Positions 1 to 5,982 are shown, numbered from the stretch's first letter. The stretch: DNA of 8,954 nt from an uncultured beta proteobacterium (GCA_903840825.1 CAIMHL010000272.1:1-8954), one strand, 5' to 3'. Translations and numbers: made by a program. Notes: generated from the sequence alone by a model not told the origin.

Positions 1-1550
1 TCGGCACCAACGGTTCCGGCAAGTCCACTCTGCTCAAAATCATGGCGGGTGTTGACAAAGAATTTGAAGGCGAAGCCATGCCTATGGCTGGCCTCAATAT
101 CGGCTACTTGCCGCAAGAGCCCCAACTCGACCCCGACCAAAGCGTGCGCGAAAGCGTGGAAGCGGGCATGGGCGATGTGTTCATGGCCAAAGCCCGGTTG
201 GAAGAAATCTACGCGGCCTACGGCGAAGAAGACGCCGACTTTGACGCGCTCGCTGAAGAGCAGGCCAAGATGGAAGCCATCATTGGCACCGCCGGCTCTG
301 ACACTGAGCACCAACTCGAAATTGCCGCTGATGCGCTGCGCTTGCCCCCGTGGGATGCCAAAGTCGGCTTGCTGTCAGGCGGTGAAAAGCGCCGTGTGGC
401 GCTGTGTCGCTTGCTGCTGTCAAAGCCTGACATGCTGCTGCTCGATGAGCCAACCAACCACTTGGATGCTGAATCCGTTGACTGGCTGGAGCAATTTTTG
501 CAGCGCTACCCCGGTACCGTCGTCGCGATTACCCACGATCGTTACTTCCTGGACAACGCCGCTGAGTGGATTTTGGAGCTCGACCGTGGCAACGGCATGC
601 CTTATAAAGGCAACTACAGCTCATGGCTGGAGCAAAAGCAAGAGCGTTTGGTGCAAGAGCAAAAGGGCGAAGAGTCCCGCGCCAAAGCCCTGAAGAAAGA
701 GTTGGAGTGGTCGCGTCAAAACCCCAAAGCTCGCCAGGCCAAGAGCAAGGCCCGTTTGGCCCGCTTTGAAGAGTTGTCGGATTTTGAGTACCAAAAACGC
801 AACGAAACCAACGAGATTTTCATCCCGGTGGCCGAGCGCCTGGGCCAGGAAGTCATCGAATTTGTCAATGTCACCAAGTCATTTGGCGACCGCGTGCTGA
901 TCGATAACCTGAGCTTCAAGGTCCCGCCTGGCGCTATTGTGGGCATCATCGGCCCCAACGGTGCCGGTAAATCGACCTTGTTTAAGATGATTGCCGGGCG
1001 CGAGTTGCCTGATTCGGGCGAAGTCAAAATTGGCCAGACCGTCAAGATGGCCTTTGTGGACCAGAGCCGCGATGACCTGGAAAACAGCAAAACCGTTTGG
1101 GAAGATGTCTCGGGCGGGCTTGATATCCTGAACGTGGGCAAGTTCCAAATGGCCAGCCGTGCTTATTGCGGACGCTTCAACTTCAACGGCGCTGACCAGC
1201 AAAAGCGCGTGGGCACTCTCTCCGGCGGTGAACGTGGTCGTTTGCACCTGGCCAAGACCTTGATTGCGGGCGGCAACGTGCTGATGCTCGATGAGCCATC
1301 GAATGACTTGGACGTGGAAACCTTGCGTGCGTTGGAAGACGCCTTGCTGGAATTCGCCGGCTCATTGATGGTGATTAGCCACGATCGTTGGTTCCTTGAC
1401 CGCATTGCCACCCACATTCTGGCCTGCGAAGGCGACAGCCAGTGGACCTTCTTTGACGGTAACTACCAAGAGTACGAAGCCGACAAGAAGAAACGTCTGG
1501 GCGAAGAGGGTGCCAAGCCCAAACGCATGCGCTTTAAGGCGCTTAAGTAA
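1..1550 (+). CDS. ettA: Energy-dependent translational throttle protein EttA (ABC-F ATPase), 5' truncated
   Basis: This is a soluble ABC-F ATPase with two nucleotide-binding domains and no membrane segments. EttA is known to bind the ribosomal E site and gate entry into elongation according to ATP/ADP level. The reading frame is open from base 3, so the window starts inside the first Walker A motif (GTNGSGKST); 515 residues are visible and roughly the first 35-40 are missing. In fragment numbering: an acidic arm-like insertion at about 60-105, signature LSGGE 124-128, Walker B LLLDEP 145-150, H-switch His178, a charged Lys/Arg/Glu-rich helical linker (the P-site tRNA interaction motif) at about 203-268, second Walker A GPNGAGKST 317-325, signature LSGGE 406-410, Walker B LMLDEP 427-432 and His460. 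The arm, the linker length and the FFDGNYQEYEADKKKRLG tail favour EttA over Uup, YbiT or YheS. A terminator follows directly, so it ends its transcription unit. Confidence 0.95.
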   Translation, partial: GTNGSGKSTLLKIMAGVDKEFEGEAMPMAGLNIGYLPQEPQLDPDQSVRESVEAGMGDVFMAKARLEEIYAAYGEEDADFDALAEEQAKMEAIIGTAGSDTEHQLEIAADALRLPPWDAKVGLLSGGEKRRVALCRLLLSKPDMLLLDEPTNHLDAESVDWLEQFLQRYPGTVVAITHDRYFLDNAAEWILELDRGNGMPYKGNYSSWLEQKQERLVQEQKGEESRAKALKKELEWSRQNPKARQAKSKARLARFEELSDFEYQKRNETNEIFIPVAERLGQEVIEFVNVTKSFGDRVLIDNLSFKVPPGAIVGIIGPNGAGKSTLFKMIAGRELPDSGEVKIGQTVKMAFVDQSRDDLENSKTVWEDVSGGLDILNVGKFQMASRAYCGRFNFNGADQQKRVGTLSGGERGRLHLAKTLIAGGNVLMLDEPSNDLDVETLRALEDALLEFAGSLMVISHDRWFLDRIATHILACEGDSQWTFFDGNYQEYEADKKKRLGEEGAKPKRMRFKALK

Positions 1551-1568
1551 GCGGCCCATTGCCCTATT

Positions 1569-1599
1569 AAAAATCGCGCCTTTTTAGGCGCGTTTTTTT
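1569..1599 (+). terminator. Intrinsic terminator after ettA
   Basis: A 6-bp all-GC stem, CGCGCC (1575-1580) with GGCGCG (1587-1592), has a 6-nt loop TTTTTA. It is followed by seven T residues (1593-1599) and preceded by five A residues (1569-1573) that can extend the stem by A-T pairs. It lies 18 bp after the ettA stop codon. The A-tract upstream could also make it work weakly on the minus strand, but no minus-strand gene ends here. Confidence 0.9.
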
Positions 1600-1668
1600 C
1601 GTCCTACTCTTTGCAAATGCTGACTTTGCCTATGGCGTAAATTGAACGCCCCTCGCAAAGCAGTTGCC

Positions 1669-1679
1669 TAAAATACGGT
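1669..1679 (+). promoter_or_regulatory. Possible -10 element immediately upstream of the mutarotase start
   Basis: TAAAAT (1669-1674) resembles a sigma-70 -10 box and lies only 5 bp before the ATG at 1680. Transcription from it would start on or next to the A of the ATG, giving a leaderless mRNA; no Shine-Dalgarno-like purine run is visible before this ATG. The nearest -35-like hexamer, TTGAAC (1642-1647), is 21 bp away, which is too far for a standard promoter, so the call is tentative. Apart from this and the terminator, I see nothing in 1551-1679. Confidence 0.35.
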
Positions 1680-2528
1680 ATGCCCAATATTGAAAACTGT
1701 CTCTTTCACGGATTGCCTGCTCTGCGCTTGAGTGCCAAGGATGGCTCGTCCGCCGTTGTCACCCTGCACGGTGCGCATGTGGTTTCCTGGCTAAGCGCCC
1801 AAGGCGTTGAGCAGCTTTACCTCAGCCCCAATACGCGCTATGAGACGGGTCAGGCCATTCGTGGCGGTGTGCCGGTGGTGTTTCCACAATTCAATTCGCA
1901 GGGCATTCTGCCCCGCCACGGCTTTGCCCGAACCAGTGCCTGGTGCCGTGTGGAAGAGACTATTTTTGAGGGTGAATGCAGCGTCACCCTGACGCTGCCT
2001 CGCAACAAGGTCATCAAGTCGCTCTGGCCTTATGTGTTTGGCTGCCAGTTAAAGATTGCGCTGCATGACGGTGGTTTGGCGCTGTGCCTCAGGGTCAGCA
2101 ATGACGGGGAGGAAACTTTTAGTTTTCAGGCGGCGCTGCATACGTATTTGGCCATTGGTTCCATTAATAGCGTCAACCTCGCGGGCCTGGAGCACTGTCA
2201 TTATGAGGATTGCACCGCCACAGAGCCTCACCGCATCAAGCCTCACACGCCATTGCGCCCCTTTGAGGCCATTGACCGCATTTACTACAACGCACCCACA
2301 GCCTTGGCCCTGCAATCAGTGCTAGGTCGGGTGTCGCTAAGCCAGACTGGTTTTTCCGATGTGGTGGTGTGGAACCCAGGCGGCGGTGCAACTGCCAGCC
2401 CCGCCGACTTGCCTAAAGACGGCTTTCGCCAGTTTTTATGTGTCGAGGCGGCGCAGATTGGACAGCCTGTGGTGCTAAAGCCCACAGAAACTTGGCATGG
2501 TACTCAGACCTTGACCGTGGCTCGCTGA
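1680..2528 (+). CDS. D-hexose-6-phosphate mutarotase (YeaD-like aldose 1-epimerase superfamily)
   Basis: The predicted cytosolic enzyme of 282 residues interconverts alpha and beta anomers of hexose 6-phosphates such as glucose 6-phosphate. The fold is the galactose-mutarotase beta-sandwich, and the sequence follows the YeaD/YMR099c subgroup: RGGVPVVFPQF at 61-71, then PRHGFAR with candidate catalytic His80 and phosphate-contacting Arg84, LHTYLAIG with His154, VVWNPGG at 229-235, and FLCVEAAQ with candidate catalytic base Glu256. RGG and PRHGFAR separate this group from free-sugar GalM epimerases. Length is typical for the family. The ATG at 1680 is the only sensible start because the first conserved strand follows it closely; no Shine-Dalgarno is visible. 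It is separated from ettA by a terminator, so it is probably expressed alone. Its last 25 bp overlap the end of hpnE on the other strand. Confidence 0.88.
   Translation: MPNIENCLFHGLPALRLSAKDGSSAVVTLHGAHVVSWLSAQGVEQLYLSPNTRYETGQAIRGGVPVVFPQFNSQGILPRHGFARTSAWCRVEETIFEGECSVTLTLPRNKVIKSLWPYVFGCQLKIALHDGGLALCLRVSNDGEETFSFQAALHTYLAIGSINSVNLAGLEHCHYEDCTATEPHRIKPHTPLRPFEAIDRIYYNAPTALALQSVLGRVSLSQTGFSDVVVWNPGGGATASPADLPKDGFRQFLCVEAAQIGQPVVLKPTETWHGTQTLTVAR
1978..1998. repeat. Perfect short hairpin inside the mutarotase gene
   Basis: GCAGCGTCA (1978-1986) and TGACGCTGC (1990-1998) are exact reverse complements separated by CCC. The sequence encodes Cys-Ser-Val-Thr-Leu-Thr-Leu (residues 100-106), an alternating beta-strand pattern that may produce the symmetry by chance. 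No T-run follows on either strand, so it is not an intrinsic terminator. Confidence 0.6.
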
Positions 2529-3838
2529 GGATCTGTAAAAAGGCTTTGCGCCGCAGTCACGCCACTTCTCACCGCCCCTTCCAGCGTAGCGGGGTAAGGG
2601 CCGGCCACATAGTCACCGCAGGCTACTAGCCCTGGTGCAATCAAACTTGCCGGGCGTTGTAGCCCTGGTGTGCAGGCAAAGGTGGCGCGTTTCTCGACCA
2701 CGGTTTGGACGGCTTGCAGGTTGAAGCCAAGCTGTGTTTGGGCTTGCGCCAAGACTTGGGCTTGCAGGGTTTCGCGGTCACCGCTGCTGGCGCTGACCAC
2801 GAAAGCCAGCAGGCCGGGCGGGCCACCGAGTTGGCCCCGGTCAAAGACAAATTGAGCGGGAAAGGCTGTCTGGCTTGGGCTTTCGTCACGGCTGCGCAAG
2901 GTCAGCATCGGGTGGGGCAGGGTGATGTTGGGCGCCCAGGCATAGACCGTGGTGATGGCTTCAAAGGCCAATTGATTGGCTGTATCTGCCCAAGCCCGCA
3001 TTTTTTTTGCTATATCTTCAGGAGCTTCCCCAGCACACTGGATAAGTATTCTGGCCGATTCTGATGATGAAGTGGCGATGACCACGGCATCAAACACCTC
3101 ATGTCCGATCTGCCACTGCGCACCCAAGGCTTGCACCGACGTCACCCGTGCTCCGAGCCTGATGTGACCGCCTTGCTGCACCACCCAGCGAGCCGCCGCA
3201 TTTGGGAACAACTCAGACAGATCAAGCCGGGGCAACAGCAAGCGCGAGCCGCCTTGCACGCCAAACAGGGCGTCTTGCATGACGCGCAAAAAAACCTGGC
3301 CGCTGGCCCGGCTTGCGGGGGTGTTGAGGGCGGACACACACAGCGGCTCAATCAGCTCGGTCATCACGCGCGGACTGCAGCTTTTGCACAGGCTGGCCAC
3401 CGTCTCTAGGGGCGCACATTGAAAGCGTTTAAGTTGCCAGCCCAGCGCCACACGCAGCAAGGAAGCTTTGTCAGCGATCGACCAACCCCGCGCACCCAAA
3501 ATGCCCGCCAGTGCGTCCAGCGGTGTCGGCCAGTTGGGAAATTGCAGGCCACGCCTATCTGGAAACAACAGGGCCATAGGTTGGCTGAGTAGCGCAGTTT
3601 GGGTGTCTACGCCCACGGTTTGCATGAGTTTGAGAGTGTCGGTGTAGGCCCCAATGAGAATGTGCTGCCCGTTGTCCAGCATGACCTCTTGGCCGGTCGG
3701 TAAGATACTTTTTAGAGATCTAGCCCTTCCACCGATTGCTTGAGCAGCTTCGAAAATAATAGCGGTGTGACCTGCTTGCGTGGCCGTGACGGCAGCTGCC
3801 ATGCCGGCCCAACCGGCGCCGATGATGGCGATTTTCAT
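2504..3838 (-). CDS. hpnE: Hydroxysqualene dehydroxylase HpnE (FAD-dependent)
   Basis: HpnE reduces hydroxysqualene to squalene, the last step of the HpnCDE route. The 444-residue protein is a flavin amine oxidase/phytoene-desaturase-like enzyme. The N-terminal Rossmann dinucleotide fold has G7-A-G9-W-A-G12, the ribose-binding acidic residue Glu30 and the GGRAR motif at 36-40, then LDNGQHILIGAY at 54-65. The C-terminal FAD motif is GLVACGDYVAGPYPATLEGAVRSG at about 403-426. The ATG at 3838 is chosen because the Rossmann strand MKIAIIGAG begins there; a GTG at 3895 would add 19 unlike residues and overlap hpnD. Only 17 bp separate it from the hpnD stop and no good Shine-Dalgarno is seen, so translational coupling is likely. 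Residues 25-47 use rare codons (AGG, AGA, CTA, TTA) and coincide with a repeat. Carotenoid desaturase is the alternative, but the hpnC-hpnD context and the PATLEGAVRSG tail favour HpnE. Confidence 0.92.
   Translation of the reverse strand: MKIAIIGAGWAGMAAAVTATQAGHTAIIFEAAQAIGGRARSLKSILPTGQEVMLDNGQHILIGAYTDTLKLMQTVGVDTQTALLSQPMALLFPDRRGLQFPNWPTPLDALAGILGARGWSIADKASLLRVALGWQLKRFQCAPLETVASLCKSCSPRVMTELIEPLCVSALNTPASRASGQVFLRVMQDALFGVQGGSRLLLPRLDLSELFPNAAARWVVQQGGHIRLGARVTSVQALGAQWQIGHEVFDAVVIATSSSESARILIQCAGEAPEDIAKKMRAWADTANQLAFEAITTVYAWAPNITLPHPMLTLRSRDESPSQTAFPAQFVFDRGQLGGPPGLLAFVVSASSGDRETLQAQVLAQAQTQLGFNLQAVQTVVEKRATFACTPGLQRPASLIAPGLVACGDYVAGPYPATLEGAVRSGVTAAQSLFTDPQRATVKV
3704..3764 (-). 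repeat. AT-rich rare-codon patch in hpnE, copy 1 of a shared motif
   Basis: Read on the minus strand, this 61-bp segment shares ordered blocks with 7185-7116: CGCTA, TTATTT, AGCTGCTC, AGCAA, then GGCTA and TAAAAA. It is much richer in A/T than the surrounding hpnE and encodes residues 25-45, including the conserved GGRAR motif, with codons AGG, AGA and CTA that are scarce elsewhere in the gene. From memory it resembles short AT-rich repeats scattered in Comamonadaceae genomes; that resemblance is not verified. Confidence 0.45.
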
Positions 3839-3855
3839 CGGTAATGCGGCATGGT

Positions 3856-4695
3856 TTAAAGGCGCCCCAGTGCTTGCACTTTCCACGCCAGCCACAGTTT
3901 GCGCAGGGGCGTGAGGCTGACGCGCTGGTGCAGCACCTGAAAGTTGTCGCGCTCAATCTCACTGAGTAAAGCGCGGTAGATGCTGGCCATCATCAGACCG
4001 GGCTTTTGGGCATGGCGGTCAGCAGCGGGTAGCAGCGCCAGCGCTTCGTCGTACAAGCCCTGAGCGCGGGTGGCTTGAAACTTCATCAGCGCCGTGAACC
4101 GGTCCGAATACGTGCGCTTCAAGATTTCGTGCGCTTTGACCTCAAACTGCTGCAGCTCATTGACCGGCAGGTAGATGCGCCCACGCAAGGCGTCTTCGCC
4201 GACATCGCGCAAGATGTTGGTGAGTTGCAGGGCCTGGCCCAGTTTGTGGGCGTAGGCAATCGTTTCGGGCTGGGTGTGGCCAAAGATGTTGGCCGCCACT
4301 TCGCCCACCACGCCTGCCACCAAATGGCAGTAGCGTTGCAGGCCGGGGTAATCGAGGTAACGGGTTTGCGACAAATCCATCTGGCAGCCTTCAATGACGG
4401 CTTGCAAGTGGCGTTGCTCAATGTGGTAATCGGCGGCCAGCGGCATCAGCGCTTTCATGACCGGATGGCTGGGTTTGCCTGCAAAAGACTGGGCCACTTC
4501 ACTTTGCCACCAAGCCAGTTTGGTGGCAGCCACCCCGGCGTCCACCATCTCGTCCACCACATCATCGACTTCGCGGCAGAAGGCGTAGAAGGCGGTAATG
4601 GCGGCGCGGCGGGGCTTGGAGAGGAATAAAAAAGCGTAATAAAAGCTGCTGCCCGAGGCGGCTGCTTTTTGCTGGACGTAGTCTTGTGGCGTCAT
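3856..4695 (-). CDS. hpnD: Presqualene diphosphate synthase HpnD
   Basis: HpnD is a trans-isoprenyl diphosphate synthase that joins two farnesyl diphosphate molecules head to head to give presqualene diphosphate. The 279-residue protein is all-helical and is expected to be soluble or loosely membrane-associated. The first Mg2+-binding motif is REVDDVVDE (residues 41-49; Asp44, Asp45, Asp48). The second is LTNILRDVGEDALRGRIYLP (158-177; Asp164, Glu167, Asp168). SSFYYAFLFL and RRAAITAFYAFCR at the N terminus are typical of the squalene/phytoene synthase family. Length is normal for HpnD. The ATG at 4695 places MTPQDYVQQKAAASGSSFY at the usual N terminus; no strong Shine-Dalgarno precedes it. 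It is the middle gene of hpnC-hpnD-hpnE: 17 bp before hpnE but 352 bp after hpnC because of a repeat-rich insertion. Phytoene synthase CrtB is the main alternative, but two paralogous synthases next to an HpnE-like oxidase indicate the squalene pathway. Confidence 0.93.
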   Translation of the reverse strand: MTPQDYVQQKAAASGSSFYYAFLFLSKPRRAAITAFYAFCREVDDVVDEMVDAGVAATKLAWWQSEVAQSFAGKPSHPVMKALMPLAADYHIEQRHLQAVIEGCQMDLSQTRYLDYPGLQRYCHLVAGVVGEVAANIFGHTQPETIAYAHKLGQALQLTNILRDVGEDALRGRIYLPVNELQQFEVKAHEILKRTYSDRFTALMKFQATRAQGLYDEALALLPAADRHAQKPGLMMASIYRALLSEIERDNFQVLHQRVSLTPLRKLWLAWKVQALGRL

Positions 4696-4769
4696 GAGTG
4701 GTTCAGGTTGAGATCGCTAGTTTAAAGGGCGCGGTGCTTGGCCTTTTGAGATGCAGACACTTCTGGACT

Positions 4770-4858
4770 CAGACCGACGTGGCACTCGGCGCCGTTCGTG
4801 TCCCCCGCCCTGTGGGGCTCCTCCTTGACCTCACCACGCCGAGCGCCACATCGGCCTG
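4770..4858. repeat. Imperfect 22-bp inverted arms enclosing copy 1 of the 30-bp repeat
   Basis: Arm 4770-4791 (starting CAGACCGACG) pairs with arm 4837-4858 (starting CGCCGAGCGC), matching at 19 of 22 positions. All three non-Watson-Crick positions become G-U wobble pairs if the minus strand, the hpnC-to-hpnD transcript, is the RNA that folds. Further, weaker complementarity continues outwards to about 4763 and 4865. The 45-nt loop contains the first copy of the 30-bp repeat. Confidence 0.75.
4799..4828 (+). repeat. 30-bp perfect inverted repeat, copy 1
   Basis: The segment beginning TGTCCCCCGCCC and ending CTCCTCCTTGA is the exact reverse complement of 4954-4983 over all 30 bases. The match stops at both ends (4798/4984 and 4829/4953 do not pair as Watson-Crick). 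A small internal stem, GCCC-TGTG-GGGC, lies in the middle. The copy sits in the loop between the 4770-4791 and 4837-4858 arms. Confidence 0.95.
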
Positions 4859-4931
4859 TGTCTGGAGGCGTTGTTTGTGTTCAGAGGCTGTTGAGTCATT
4901 GCGCACCAACAACGCTGGCTGCCGCTGTCAC

Positions 4932-5055
4932 TGGGGTGAATGCTGCAGCGGAATCAAGGAGGAGCCCCACAGGGCGGGGGACATCCGCGGAAGCGTTCAC
5001 CCCGGTGGCATCGGCCCCCGCAATAAATAAAGCGAGACTTGCAGCATTCACCCCA
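4932..5055. repeat. 16-bp perfect inverted arms enclosing copy 2 of the 30-bp repeat
   Basis: TGGGGTGAATGCTGCA (4932-4947) and TGCAGCATTCACCCCA (5040-5055) are exact reverse complements. They close a 92-nt loop that contains the second copy of the 30-bp repeat and the related GTTCACCCC (4995-5003). The right arm extends into hpnC and includes its TGA stop codon at 5050-5048. Confidence 0.85.
4954..4983 (-). repeat. 30-bp perfect inverted repeat, copy 2
   Basis: Exact reverse complement of 4799-4828, with 125 bp between the two copies. It begins TCAAGGAGGAG on the plus strand. It sits inside the loop closed by the 16-bp arms at 4932-4947 and 5040-5055. On the plus strand AAGGAGG resembles a Shine-Dalgarno, but no gene follows it. 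Confidence 0.95.
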
Positions 5056-5914
5056 TCCGCCAAGCCCGCCACAAGAGCACCGGGAAATCCATCAAGCCCA
5101 GTTTGGGCCTTACCCGCCAAGTCTCGAAATTCAAAGCCTCAATCTTGTCCAAAATTCTTAAGCCGCCTTGCACCACAAGACGCAGTTCCCACCCCGCGCG
5201 CCCCGGAATGCGACAAGCCAGAGATGCGCCACTGAGCATAAGGGCTCGCGCTTTATGGGCATAAGCTGCTATGAGCAAAGAAGCATCCGGGCAGGCTTGG
5301 TCCTTTAAAAAATCAGCCTCGGTCACACCAAACTGGTCCAAGGCCTGTGCCGTAACGTACCAGCGGGCACGGGCGGCGTCCACTTTCACGTCTTGCCAAA
5401 AATTGATGAGTTGCAATGCGCTGCAAATCTCGTCACTCTGCGCCAGCGAAACTGCGTCATTCACCCCGTACAAGTGCAGCAGCAATCGCCCTACCGGGTT
5501 GGCTGAGCGGGTGCAGTAGTCCAGCAACTCGGTGTCGGTCTGGTAACGACGGCCCTCAGACGTGTAACGCACGTCTTGCTCAAACGCGGCAAGAAGCCGT
5601 GTCAGCAAGGGCACGGGTAATGAAAAATCGCGCAGTACTGGCGCCAAGGGCTCGAAAACCTTGGGCCAACGCCCGCTGTGAGCCTCATGCTCAGCGATGG
5701 CGAGCAGGTCATTTTTATAAGCCGAGAGCGCCTCAAGGCGAACATTGGCGAGTGCATCGCCTTCATCGGCCAGGTCATCAGCGGTGCGGGCAAACCAATA
5801 AATAGCGGCAATGGCAGGGCGCAGATGGGGTGGGCATAGCCAGGACGCCACAGGAAAATTCTCGTAATGCGTGATGGCTTGCGGGGGCGGCTGTAGGGGG
5901 GCGCTTGGGTTCAC
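5048..5914 (-). CDS. hpnC: Hydroxysqualene synthase HpnC
   Basis: HpnC converts presqualene diphosphate to hydroxysqualene, using water in place of the hydride used by classical squalene synthase. The 288-residue protein belongs to the squalene/phytoene synthase family. HYENFPVASWLCPP (16-29) is characteristic of HpnC and separates it from HpnD. The first Asp-rich motif is FARTADDLADEGD (41-53; Asp46, Asp47, Asp50). The second is LQLINFWQDVKVD (167-179; Asp175, Asp179), followed by ARARWYV where family members usually read close to GRxYLP. The start is a GTG at 5914; there is no in-frame ATG before the conserved region and no clear Shine-Dalgarno. It is the promoter-proximal gene of hpnC-hpnD-hpnE and is divergent from the efflux operon. 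Its TGA stop lies inside a repeat arm, so its last residues (about RMG) may derive from the inserted element. Length is still within the family range. Confidence 0.92.
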   Translation of the reverse strand: MNPSAPLQPPPQAITHYENFPVASWLCPPHLRPAIAAIYWFARTADDLADEGDALANVRLEALSAYKNDLLAIAEHEAHSGRWPKVFEPLAPVLRDFSLPVPLLTRLLAAFEQDVRYTSEGRRYQTDTELLDYCTRSANPVGRLLLHLYGVNDAVSLAQSDEICSALQLINFWQDVKVDAARARWYVTAQALDQFGVTEADFLKDQACPDASLLIAAYAHKARALMLSGASLACRIPGRAGWELRLVVQGGLRILDKIEALNFETWRVRPKLGLMDFPVLLWRAWRMG

Positions 5915-5982
5915 GGGGTCAAAGCTGGTTGGTTGTATTGGGGCAATTTCGCAGGTGTTGGGCGCCCTGCAAAAAACTAACT

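Larger units (their letters stand above)
4696..5055. repeat. Composite inverted-repeat spacer between hpnC and hpnD, likely inserted non-autonomous element(s)
   Basis: The spacer of about 350 bp carries no convincing gene. It contains three nested or interleaved inverted repeats (listed separately): a perfect 30-bp pair, a 16-bp pair around one copy of it, and an imperfect 22-bp pair around the other. GTTCACCCC at 4995-5003 is a further partial copy of the 16-bp arm. The same peptide, VPRPVGLLLD, can be read on both strands simply because the 30-bp repeat is inverted. The organisation suggests two copies of a small palindromic element in opposite orientation, or a decayed MITE-like unit. The outer right arm runs into the last codons of hpnC. 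The 65 bp nearest hpnD (4696-4760) show nothing I can name. No transposase, terminal target duplication or T-tailed terminator was identified. Confidence 0.7.

Noticed and set aside
3839..3895. Upstream GTG start for hpnE, adding 19 residues.
   Set aside because: The extra residues precede the Rossmann strand without family resemblance and overlap hpnD; ATG at 3838 gives the usual N terminus.
4075..4629. A 184-codon open frame on the plus strand.
   Set aside because: It is entirely antisense to the well-supported hpnD and its translation looks like the reverse shadow of a GC-rich gene.
4615..4665. Possible third copy of the AT-rich coding motif near the hpnD start (AATAAAAGCTGCT).
   Set aside because: Only a few short words match, and the segment encodes the canonical SSFYYAFLFL of the family, so codon constraint explains it.
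4801..4983. Intrinsic terminator or CRISPR-like repeat in the hpnC-hpnD spacer.
   Set aside because: None of the stems is followed by a T-run on either strand, and there are only two inverted copies rather than regularly spaced direct repeats.
4896..5120. Minus-strand open frame of 74 codons across the hpnC end and the spacer.
   Set aside because: It overlaps hpnC out of frame, and its repeated GVNAAS/GVNASA and VPRPVGLLLD segments are direct products of the DNA repeats. No start signal or family resemblance.
4698..5235. Two plus-strand open frames of 110 and 145 codons over the spacer and the end of hpnC.
   Set aside because: They run through inverted repeats and antisense to hpnC, with basic, low-complexity translations and no recognisable domain.
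2504..5914. Carotenoid pathway (CrtB/CrtI) interpretation.
   Set aside because: Two different synthases (HYENFPV-type and SSFYYAF-type) with an HpnE-type oxidase form the known HpnCDE squalene set; no cyclase or other carotenoid gene is present.
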